A stretch of DNA of 64,000 nucleotides from Galbibacter orientalis DSM 19592 (GTDB lineage: Bacteria > Bacteroidota > Bacteroidia > Flavobacteriales > Flavobacteriaceae): positions 2,397,466-2,461,465 of the forward strand of contig NZ_JH651379.1 of assembly GCF_000260115.1 (NCBI RefSeq). The letters run 5' to 3'. The notes under the pieces are model-generated. The model saw nothing but the letters and a program-made list of their open reading frames with translations, did not search any database and was not told the origin of the DNA. Each line of letters begins with the position of its first letter. Position 1 is the first letter of the stretch. The position numbers and the translations under genes are program-made. Below are positions 38,149 to 46,094 of this stretch, one piece after another.

Positions 38149-39309
38149 TTACTTATAGGCCACACTTTTAGTGTTTTGTTGAATTTTAAAATTATCTTCT
38201 GAAGGAGCTACCTTCATACCTGGTCTAATTTTTAAAAGATTTCCAGTAACAATTTTATCATCCAAAGTAAGTCCTTCTTTCACTATTCGGTACTTCATTT
38301 TAAAAAGTTTCCCTAGTTTAATAGGCTTAGCATGCACCGTGCTATCTTCAGCAATTACATACACTACTTTATTGGATTGATTAGAACTTATAGCTTCTTC
38401 TGGGATTAAAATTGCTGAGGAATTCCCCTTCATAAGTCGTAGTCTCCCAAACATTCCAGATTCTATTTTTAGATCTTCATTATCAAAAACTGCGCGCCCT
38501 CTAATGGTTCCTGTATTTCTATTAACTTCATTATCAACAAAATCCAGCACCCCTGCTCTGCTATATTCTCCCTCTGTTGAAAGTTTTACTGCTACTGGGG
38601 TATTAGAATTGCTATTATAATTAACAAAATCGTTTTCACTTCCTTCAAAATAAAAGTGAATAGGATTAATTTTCACAATGGTAGTTAACGGAGTGGCATT
38701 GGCAACACCTCCAGTTACATAATTTCCAGCATCTATAAAGTCGTCACTAATTTTCCCACTAATAGGCGCCTTAATTTCTGTATAGCTTAGATTAAGTTTA
38801 GCCTGCTCTAGTCGTGCATTGGCAGCCATTAATTGTGCCTCTGAAGATTTAGCAATTTGTTTACGTTGTTCTACTTCTTCTAAAGATACCGCACGAGAAT
38901 CTTTAACCGATTCTATTCTGTTGTAATCACTTGTGGTTCGGTTAAGATCGGCTTCGGCTCTTAATTTTTCGGCTTCGGCTTGTTTTAATTCAATATAAAA
39001 TGGCCTTTGATCGATTACAAAAAGTACTTCTCCTTTTTTTACAATATCCCCATCTTTAAAATTTACCGATTCGATATACCCGTTTACACGTGAACGAACC
39101 TCAACTCTTTCAGATGCAGCAAAACGCCCAATATATTCGTCCCAATCATCTACAGAGTTTTGAACAGGATGAACAAATGGAGTTGCCATTAATGCATTCC
39201 CTCCATGTTCTGCAGCTTTAGAATCGCTACAAGAATGGATGGCAAATACAAGTACTGCAAGCAAGGGGACTCCAAACACTATTTGTATTAATTTACTTCT
39301 CTTTTTCAT
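38149..39309 (-). CDS. RND efflux periplasmic adaptor (AcrA/MexA type)
   Basis: A 386-residue membrane-fusion lipoprotein; signal LVFAIHSCSDSK gives a lipid-anchored Cys near residue 27. It has the lipoyl halves (VRSRVNGYIESVNFKDGDIV and LSYTEIKAPISGKISD), an α-hairpin between them (residues ~105-170, EAEKLRAEADLNRTTSDYNR), and the β-barrel and membrane-proximal domains after it. It links the permease to the outer-membrane channel. It heads the pump operon; a candidate TetR operator lies about 36 bases upstream of its ATG. Confidence 0.93.
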   Translation of the reverse strand: MKKRSKLIQIVFGVPLLAVLVFAIHSCSDSKAAEHGGNALMATPFVHPVQNSVDDWDEYIGRFAASERVEVRSRVNGYIESVNFKDGDIVKKGEVLFVIDQRPFYIELKQAEAEKLRAEADLNRTTSDYNRIESVKDSRAVSLEEVEQRKQIAKSSEAQLMAANARLEQAKLNLSYTEIKAPISGKISDDFIDAGNYVTGGVANATPLTTIVKINPIHFYFEGSENDFVNYNSNSNTPVAVKLSTEGEYSRAGVLDFVDNEVNRNTGTIRGRAVFDNEDLKIESGMFGRLRLMKGNSSAILIPEEAISSNQSNKVVYVIAEDSTVHAKPIKLGKLFKMKYRIVKEGLTLDDKIVTGNLLKIRPGMKVAPSEDNFKIQQNTKSVAYK

Positions 39310-39344
39310 TTTTTGGATTTTTTTAGTTGTTTTTAATTATAATT

Positions 39345-39357
39345 GACCGGTCGTCTA
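39345..39357. promoter_or_regulatory. Candidate TetR operator in the pump promoter
   Basis: GACCGGTCGTCTA, containing the 8-bp palindrome GACCGGTC and the larger pattern TAGAC..GGTCAA on the minus strand. A 12/13 identical copy (GACCAGTCGTCTA) lies before the TetR gene at 40000, which points to one regulator binding both. Confidence 0.65.
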
Positions 39358-39374
39358 TTACTAGTTAAAAAAAA

Positions 39375-39971
39375 TTATTTTAAAATAAGAGTTTTCAAAA
39401 AGTATAAAAAATTGTTTAGTGGATCTGCACATTTGTTTTCTTTCATAGAAGTAAGCATTCCTTTGTAAGCATCTTCCATAAAATCTACAATTTTAGCGGC
39501 GTCTATATTCTTATCAATACTACCGTCTATTTGCGCTTCCTTTACTACATCAACAATTATTTCTCTAGTTTTTTGTTCTTCATGAACAATAGTAGTTCTA
39601 ATACTTTCACTATGTTCGGCCATTTCTAAACCTATATTACAACCCATACAACCCAAAGAACAATTTAATTGATCTCTCACTATGGTAACTCTATGATTAT
39701 AATAATTGAATAGCCTTTCTACAGCAGGAATGTTTTCATGACTAAGAACTTCAATAGTAGCTGCCCTTTTTAATGAAAAATACCGTTGCAATGCATGAAC
39801 TGTGAAATCCTCTTTAGATTTAAAATAAAAATAAAAAGACCCTTTCGGAACATCCGCAGCCGATACAATATCGTTTACGCTTGTTCCGTTATACCCTTTA
39901 GACCATAAAATATTAAGACCTTTGTCTAAAAGGTAATCTGCCTTATCTCTATTTTTAACTGTTGCTGACAA
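39375..39971 (-). CDS. TetR/AcrR-family repressor
   Basis: A 198-residue regulator. The N-terminal HTH is YNGTSVNDIVSAADVPKGSF followed by YFYFKSKEDFTVHALQRYF; the C-terminal ligand domain contains CSLGCMGCNIGLEMAEHSE, a Cys-rich segment seen in several relatives of NemR/AcuR. It lies directly upstream of the RND pump genes on the same strand and both promoters contain the same GACCnGTCGTCTA motif, so it most likely represses the pump and itself. The ligand is unknown; the clustered cysteines make electrophile sensing conceivable. Confidence 0.9.
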   Translation of the reverse strand: MSATVKNRDKADYLLDKGLNILWSKGYNGTSVNDIVSAADVPKGSFYFYFKSKEDFTVHALQRYFSLKRAATIEVLSHENIPAVERLFNYYNHRVTIVRDQLNCSLGCMGCNIGLEMAEHSESIRTTIVHEEQKTREIIVDVVKEAQIDGSIDKNIDAAKIVDFMEDAYKGMLTSMKENKCADPLNNFLYFLKTLILK

Positions 39972-39999
39972 CTATTCTAATTTGAAGGAGCAAATATAT

Positions 40000-40012
40000 G
40001 ACCAGTCGTCTA
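40000..40012. promoter_or_regulatory. Candidate TetR operator upstream of the tetR-like gene
   Basis: GACCAGTCGTCTA, 29 bases before the repressor ATG, identical in 12 of 13 positions to the motif at 39345. It suggests autoregulation. Confidence 0.6.
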
Positions 40013-40150
40013 CAAAATCAAACATTGTGATGTTAAATTTATGCAAATAAAAACAATTTACTGATTACAAGTGTTTTACATCGTAAAACTAAGGACTCTT
40101 CCCCCTAACTATTTTAATAGAATTAATAAATATTTATAAGATGCCTCAAA

Positions 40151-42850
40151 CTATAGTTTTATTACTATCTCACTTTCTTTTTCTGAAAGAGGAATTTTAT
40201 AAGCTCCATTATCCATTTTAAAAGGAAGATTTACATTTTTATTACTTTGTAAAAAAGCTGTAGGAGTATAATCATTTTTGGGATTTAGATATAGTCTTAC
40301 TTCCTTTTCTTTTTCATTATAGCCTACCTTATTAATACTTCCAGCATCTAGAGTAATTAGTAACCCTTCTGGAGCTATAAAAACTTTATTTTTAGCGGCT
40401 GTAGTTAACATCATTTCTACCTTATCTTTATTGCTTTTAATATTTCCACCAAAAGAAACCCAACCAAAATCGGCTGTTTTAGTTAAATAAGAAGTAGAAT
40501 TAATAGCATACCCAAAAAACCCAGAACCATAATCGCCCGACAGGTAATCAATTTCCAAAGTTTGCGGAAACGAATGAAAAGCTGCTGGACCAAAACCATC
40601 TTTAGTAATATTAGAAATTCCTCCTAACAAACCTCCATATCCCACTTTTAGAAGATGAAAATCGTCTGGAGAGTTTTGATACGCTTTTAACACTGGAATG
40701 GCATTTAAAGCCGATCCATAATGATGTATTTGTCGTTCTACTCTCGACAATTTTCCTCCGTAAAGAAAATCCCAATACCGCCTTGCATTTCCATTATATG
40801 CCCAGTGTGGCATGGTAGGCATGTATGCTAGCACTGCATTTAAGGTAATTGCAGCTTTTTCTGTATACCCAAAATAATCGGACCACATAAACACTTCTTC
40901 TTGCCCCGTTGAATCCCAAGGCATTTCACTTCCGAAGGGATAATTTAATGACTTCCAATGATCGGCACGTTCTTTCATCTTAAATTCTAAATTCTCGGCT
41001 AAATCATTAATTCCTTCCCGTTTTAAATCTTTTAAAACATTCAAAAAAACAGTCCCCTCCATTTGTCCGAATTGTGCATAATACGGAGCTAACTCTGTCA
41101 TTGCTATAGCTGTATGATATGCTTGTTTTAAATACCAATCCCACGGCTTATTTTCCACTAAACCTGTATGATATCGAGCCAAACGATACATTACCCAATA
41201 AGCAGCTGTTACATGCGGATAATTATACGATCTCCCAGGATCGTTAGCGTGTTTATGATTCCAAGCAGCCCATGTTTTATAATTAATGGTATCATTATAA
41301 GTTCCTTTAGGCATGCTATCTGGTTCATAATAGAAAACACTTTTTTTAACTCCATATTTATTTTCACCCTCTGCATATTGTATAGTACCCCATAAAGTTT
41401 TATGTACAAATTCTGATAGTTTGTCTATTTCCTCCTTATCTGGTTGTACATACTGCTTCATCATTGCTGCCAACCAGCTTCCAGCTCCCCCCTCGTCGCT
41501 CAAGCCTGCAATCCATGCTCGGCTATCTTGAGTTACTTGCTTTTTTGCTTCATAATCATAAGATATTACCGAAGGATTACGATTAAAAGGATCTTCTTCA
41601 TTGTCAAACCACTGCTCAGTTGTTAAAAAATGACCAAAATCTGCTATTACTTCCGCTTCCGACTTAATTATTTTATAATTTATAGTTTGCTGTTTTCCAT
41701 CTTCATAATCAATAGTTATACGAGCTCTACCCCATTGTTGTCCATTGACTTGATATGCAACATAACCACTTTTTAATTGCTGCTTTTTTTCAATAGAAAT
41801 TGCTCCCTGAGGCTCAACTGCTATATTTTTTATTTTTGAAGAATTTTTAATGAATAATTGTCCGTTTACATTCTTTGGCAACACATATCCTGGAACACCA
41901 ACAGCTGTTGGCATTTTATGATCGATAAGAGATTGTTGAACATTTTTAATGCTTTTTGCCAATACAAATTTTACCGCAAAGTCTTTTTCTTCATCTGGTT
42001 TTAACAGTATCGATGTGGGCTTATTCCATTGCTGTACACCTTTCCATTGATTTACTGCATAGGCTTTACTCAAAGACATCCATTCATGAAATCCTTCAAA
42101 AACTATGCTTCTCCGAGTGGGGTCGTCCAACAAAGGTCTGTATGCCTCAAAAGGCATATTCTCTTCGGGGAGTACCAATAAAGCGGAACCTTTTCCGCTT
42201 AAATGCTTAACTTCCAAATACCCTGCATCCATTCCAATATAAGGGTCGAAAAACACATTATCTGCATGAGCTTCATCTAATGATTTTCCTTCTAAAATAT
42301 TATTGAAAATCATTGGAACTCCCAAAGCTCCAATTTCCAATGGCGCATCACTTGTATTTTTTAAGACAAAACGCAGTATTAAATTCCCGTTATCCTCTTC
42401 ATAATAACGTTTAATATTTACAGGAAGTTCTTCCGGAAAAGTATTGGTCATATCCGAAGCCATTAAAACATTTCCTTTAACAGAAAGTTTTTCCACAGGC
42501 TTTCTTTTATAAGCTGATGAATAATTTACCCAATCTCCTTGTGTATTTTTCAGCGTTAAATTAAGATCTCCAAGATGATACAAACTGTCCTTATCTCGAA
42601 TTTCTAATCTTTCCCCGGGAGTAAAATCAAAATTGGCATCTGCTACAGGATATAAACCAGCTACTGTTTGTGAAGTTTTTACCAATTTTAAATTAAATTC
42701 TGATGTTTTTACTTCTATAAAACCATTTTCTAATCCTAGGCTAGAAGGCTTCTTGACAATATTATTCCAATATTCCTGAGAATGTCCTTCAAAAGAAAAA
42801 AATACTAATAATAAGAGAATAAAATTATATTGTGAACGAGGGTTTATCAT
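40151..42850 (-). CDS. Secreted DUF5695-like protein, putative glycan-active enzyme
   Basis: An 899-residue protein with a signal peptide (LLLVFFSFEGHSQ). The N-terminal ~300 residues are β-rich (GLENGFIEVKTSEFNLKLVK; LILRFVLKNTSDAPLEIGAL); from about 430 to 800 it is α-helical with many aromatic residues (WIAGLSDEGGAGSWLAAMMK; WAAWNHKHANDPGRSYNYPH; YWVMYRLARYHTG; ALNAIPVLKAY), resembling an (α/α) barrel glycosidase. I match it to the DUF5695 family from memory; its reaction is not established. It is the downstream neighbour of the GH146-type gene (95-base gap) and likely acts on the same glycan in the periplasm or at the surface. Confidence 0.55.
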   Translation of the reverse strand: MINPRSQYNFILLLLVFFSFEGHSQEYWNNIVKKPSSLGLENGFIEVKTSEFNLKLVKTSQTVAGLYPVADANFDFTPGERLEIRDKDSLYHLGDLNLTLKNTQGDWVNYSSAYKRKPVEKLSVKGNVLMASDMTNTFPEELPVNIKRYYEEDNGNLILRFVLKNTSDAPLEIGALGVPMIFNNILEGKSLDEAHADNVFFDPYIGMDAGYLEVKHLSGKGSALLVLPEENMPFEAYRPLLDDPTRRSIVFEGFHEWMSLSKAYAVNQWKGVQQWNKPTSILLKPDEEKDFAVKFVLAKSIKNVQQSLIDHKMPTAVGVPGYVLPKNVNGQLFIKNSSKIKNIAVEPQGAISIEKKQQLKSGYVAYQVNGQQWGRARITIDYEDGKQQTINYKIIKSEAEVIADFGHFLTTEQWFDNEEDPFNRNPSVISYDYEAKKQVTQDSRAWIAGLSDEGGAGSWLAAMMKQYVQPDKEEIDKLSEFVHKTLWGTIQYAEGENKYGVKKSVFYYEPDSMPKGTYNDTINYKTWAAWNHKHANDPGRSYNYPHVTAAYWVMYRLARYHTGLVENKPWDWYLKQAYHTAIAMTELAPYYAQFGQMEGTVFLNVLKDLKREGINDLAENLEFKMKERADHWKSLNYPFGSEMPWDSTGQEEVFMWSDYFGYTEKAAITLNAVLAYMPTMPHWAYNGNARRYWDFLYGGKLSRVERQIHHYGSALNAIPVLKAYQNSPDDFHLLKVGYGGLLGGISNITKDGFGPAAFHSFPQTLEIDYLSGDYGSGFFGYAINSTSYLTKTADFGWVSFGGNIKSNKDKVEMMLTTAAKNKVFIAPEGLLITLDAGSINKVGYNEKEKEVRLYLNPKNDYTPTAFLQSNKNVNLPFKMDNGAYKIPLSEKESEIVIKL

Positions 42851-42946
42851 TTGTTTATGCGTTTGGTTAATGTATTAAAAAACATACATAGCTATGAGTT
42901 CTTTGGGTATTTAAGTTCTTGCTCTACCCTAATTATAAATTTCAGG

Positions 42947-45900
42947 TTACTTTAATGTAACATCTAAATAAACAGAATACCTATTGTAAGTATCATAAAA
43001 AGGTTTGTAAGTAATTCCATCAATTATAAATTCTAATTTTTCAGGATCTCCAGAAATATCCTTTCCTATCTCGTTTTTATCAAACGTAACCTTACGCCAT
43101 TCTGTACGGGGTTCAGACTCTTGAGCAACAAGTAAAATAGGACCATAAAATAAACTAGCTATATTTTGTTGATCCATTATTGATTCTAAATGAAACTGAA
43201 ATGGCATTTTTAATTCCACAGTATCCCCGTCTTTCCAAGTACGATTTAAGGTTAGGTAACTTCCAGGAATAGCTTCTACTTTTTCCTCTTTTCCATTAAT
43301 CTTCACTATAAAACCTTTGGTAGCCCAATTTGGTACACGAACTTTCAAATCAAATTTTCCATTACCATTAATAGTTAGTTGTGTAAAATCTTCTTTCGGG
43401 AAAGCAGTTTTTTGTGTAATTGTTAGCTTTTTTTCCGCCCAATGTAAAGTTGATGGCACATATAGATTTACATAAAGCGCGTCATTTTCTACACTTTTAA
43501 AATAAATAGAATTTTGAAGTTTTGTACTACTTTCTATAGCTGTACCGTTACAACAAGTAAACCCTTTCATATCTGGATTTCCAAAATGCTTTACAGAACC
43601 TGGTCTTAATGGAACATGGTATGTATTTGCTGGAGTTTTCTCTGCTACAGACGCTAGAATATGATTATATAAACCGCGTTCATAATAATCCATGTATTCG
43701 GCTCTTTGATCAAAAAGAAACAAGTTTCTCGTTAATTTAAGCATGTTATAGGTAGCACACGTTTCATTTTGCCCTCCTGCTGATAATCCATTTTCATATA
43801 TAGTTGCTGGTTGTGAGATAAAACATTCTGCATTTGCTGGGTTTCGTGCTCCTGCAACTCCACCAATACTATACATATAATCGTTTTTGCTTTTAAACCA
43901 AAAGTTATCGGCTATACGGTAATATTCGGCTGTATTGGAATCTCTATACATTTCTATGGCTCCCACAATTTGAGGAATGTGTTGATTGGCGTGAAGTCCT
44001 CTAAAAGTATCTACGTTCTTTGCTAGTCCGTTTGAATGGTTAGCATCGCCATAAAACACTTTAATATTATCAAATAATTGTGCCACTTGTAAGTATTTCT
44101 CTTCATCTGTTAACCTATATAAACGAGCCATTACTTCATTCATTCCTCCAAACTCTCCCGCAATATATCTATTCCACATACTAATCAGCGTTTCTGTTGG
44201 CAGTTCATTTAAACGAGCATAGACCCAACTCCCCATTCCTTCTGCAACTTCTAGTGCCTTTTTGTTTCCACTTACTTCATAAATATCTAATAAACCTGCA
44301 AGTATTTTATGTAGGGTATAATAAGGAGCCCAAACTTGGGTTTGTTGTCCTCCATAGGTAGCTCCATTTTCTAGCATAATAAATTGATCTGGCGGATATG
44401 CACTTATAAAGCCTTCTCCCCAGTTCCAATAATCGGTTCGAATTCCATCTTCACTTAAATCAGAATCATAGTTTGATTTTCCTGGTCCAGGAGGAACTTC
44501 TGTTGGATTAGCCACATAGGAACCATCTTTTGTTTTTGGATTTCCAGACATTTGAGCTAATTTGTACAAAGTATTTACCATATACTCCATCTTATCGGCA
44601 AAGTTATTTTGGAGCGATTTATCGTACCCCGTACTTGCATATGCCTGTGCAATTGCTGTGAGGTAATGCCCAGTTGCATGTCCGCGTAATTTAGTTTCCT
44701 GAGAATCCCATACTCCCAATGGCTCGGCAGCATCTGGTTGCGGCTGACCAAAAGTGTTTCGGAACATATATAAAAAAGCATCTGGATTTGTTTGAGCAAG
44801 AGTGCTTATAAACTTATCACGATTTTCAATAAATTTAGATTCATGACCATGAGTATCTACATCTAGAGAAACCTCATCTAACTCAAAAGCCTCTAAAGTT
44901 TTATCTGGTGTTGCAGATATTTTTGCATCTTTTACTGTAACAATAGCCTTAGGTTTTAAATTTGTTCCTGCAACACATCCTATTACCGTATAACTACCTG
45001 GTTTCTTAACCTCACTATTGTCTTTTGGCGCAGGCCAAATTACTCTAGCTTTTTCATTTTTTATTCCATTTCTATACACTCCTTTTACATAACGAGGTAA
45101 ACGAGGTAGGTAACCTACTACAGTTTCTACTTCAATATCTGGCACACTTGTTAAGTATTCGTTATAAAGTTGTGGGGTTGTTTCTGAAAAAATTGGTAGA
45201 TTATCATCAGGTTCTTCACGTTCGTTTACAACAGATTCCCCATCAGATAACGCATTTTTATATATTCTAGCTACTTGTTTTTCACTCAAAGGGATTCTAT
45301 AAATTCTAAAATCGTATAATTTAGCATCGAGATAGGATTTAGATGACACCGATTTTCCTATATAAAATTTATTATTTTCTCCTGAATTATTATCGAACAA
45401 CTCGGCTAGTATAACCTCAACATTTTCAGTTTCTTTTACCAACTTTCCATTTACATAGGTAGCAATAGTTTTTGAAGGAATATTAATAGTAACAGCCACA
45501 TGATTCCATTCGTTTACTTTTACTCCAGATGAAAGTGTTTGGTACATAGCTCCTTTGGCTGTTGTTATTTCTGCAACCAAGCCATCATTCTCTTTAGTTC
45601 CTGTAGGTGCTACAAAAAAATGTGCTTTGTTGCTTTCCCCAAAGTCAAAAAAATACTGATTTGCATTAGAAGAAGTTAGGTATAACCAACTTGTTATACT
45701 TATAGATTCCTCATTAGCAACAGTCCCTTTTGGAAGTTCTATATAATTTTTACCTTTTTCTGATAATGAAAGTACTTTCCCAAACTTACTATCATCTACA
45801 AATTGAAATCCATCACCATGAATTTCTCCATGTAAATTATTTCTAGACCAATCTTTTGCATCTCCATTAAAAACATAACGGGCAATTAATCCTGTTTCTC

Positions 45901-46003
45901 CAATTCCATCAAGAATCTGATCCCCACTTTGCGCTAATACTTTTGATGTACTTAAGGTTAAAAAAACTAACATTGTACATAGTAATAATTTGTATGTTTT
46001 CAT
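42947..46003 (-). CDS. GH146-type beta-L-arabinofuranosidase with LamG and Ig-like domains
   Basis: A 1,018-residue secreted protein; signal peptide ends TSKVLAQ (~25). Residues ~36-250 are a LamG/concanavalin-like domain (GLIARYVFNGDAKDWSRNNL; EWNHVAVTINIPSKTIATYV). About 285-360 is a group 4 bacterial Ig-like domain (VGYLPRLPRYVKGVYRNG). The catalytic (α/α)6 barrel follows from ~375. The zinc-thiolate site typical of GH127/GH146 is visible: Glu747 and Cys749 in QNETCATYN, Cys817-Cys818 in GFTCCNGT. The CCNGT form fits GH146 rather than the GH127 form at 26609. It removes beta-L-arabinofuranose; the extra domains probably hold it on the polymer. Confidence 0.85.
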   Translation of the reverse strand: MKTYKLLLCTMLVFLTLSTSKVLAQSGDQILDGIGETGLIARYVFNGDAKDWSRNNLHGEIHGDGFQFVDDSKFGKVLSLSEKGKNYIELPKGTVANEESISITSWLYLTSSNANQYFFDFGESNKAHFFVAPTGTKENDGLVAEITTAKGAMYQTLSSGVKVNEWNHVAVTINIPSKTIATYVNGKLVKETENVEVILAELFDNNSGENNKFYIGKSVSSKSYLDAKLYDFRIYRIPLSEKQVARIYKNALSDGESVVNEREEPDDNLPIFSETTPQLYNEYLTSVPDIEVETVVGYLPRLPRYVKGVYRNGIKNEKARVIWPAPKDNSEVKKPGSYTVIGCVAGTNLKPKAIVTVKDAKISATPDKTLEAFELDEVSLDVDTHGHESKFIENRDKFISTLAQTNPDAFLYMFRNTFGQPQPDAAEPLGVWDSQETKLRGHATGHYLTAIAQAYASTGYDKSLQNNFADKMEYMVNTLYKLAQMSGNPKTKDGSYVANPTEVPPGPGKSNYDSDLSEDGIRTDYWNWGEGFISAYPPDQFIMLENGATYGGQQTQVWAPYYTLHKILAGLLDIYEVSGNKKALEVAEGMGSWVYARLNELPTETLISMWNRYIAGEFGGMNEVMARLYRLTDEEKYLQVAQLFDNIKVFYGDANHSNGLAKNVDTFRGLHANQHIPQIVGAIEMYRDSNTAEYYRIADNFWFKSKNDYMYSIGGVAGARNPANAECFISQPATIYENGLSAGGQNETCATYNMLKLTRNLFLFDQRAEYMDYYERGLYNHILASVAEKTPANTYHVPLRPGSVKHFGNPDMKGFTCCNGTAIESSTKLQNSIYFKSVENDALYVNLYVPSTLHWAEKKLTITQKTAFPKEDFTQLTINGNGKFDLKVRVPNWATKGFIVKINGKEEKVEAIPGSYLTLNRTWKDGDTVELKMPFQFHLESIMDQQNIASLFYGPILLVAQESEPRTEWRKVTFDKNEIGKDISGDPEKLEFIIDGITYKPFYDTYNRYSVYLDVTLK

Positions 46004-46094
46004 CTATTTTAATTTTCTCAATTAATTGTTTCTAGTGTTTTAATTATTTCGATAGAACAGTCTAAATAAACTTTCTAAAAAGGTTTAAAAGATT

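Noticed and set aside
42856-42884. ATGT-N8-ACAT near the start of the DUF5695 gene as another AraR site
   Set aside because: Spacing is 8 rather than 7 for the arms as aligned, and the outer arm bases do not match.
46033-46050. AGTGT half-site upstream of the GH146-type gene
   Set aside because: Only one arm matches; the second arm reads ATTTC, so it is at chance level in AT-rich DNA.
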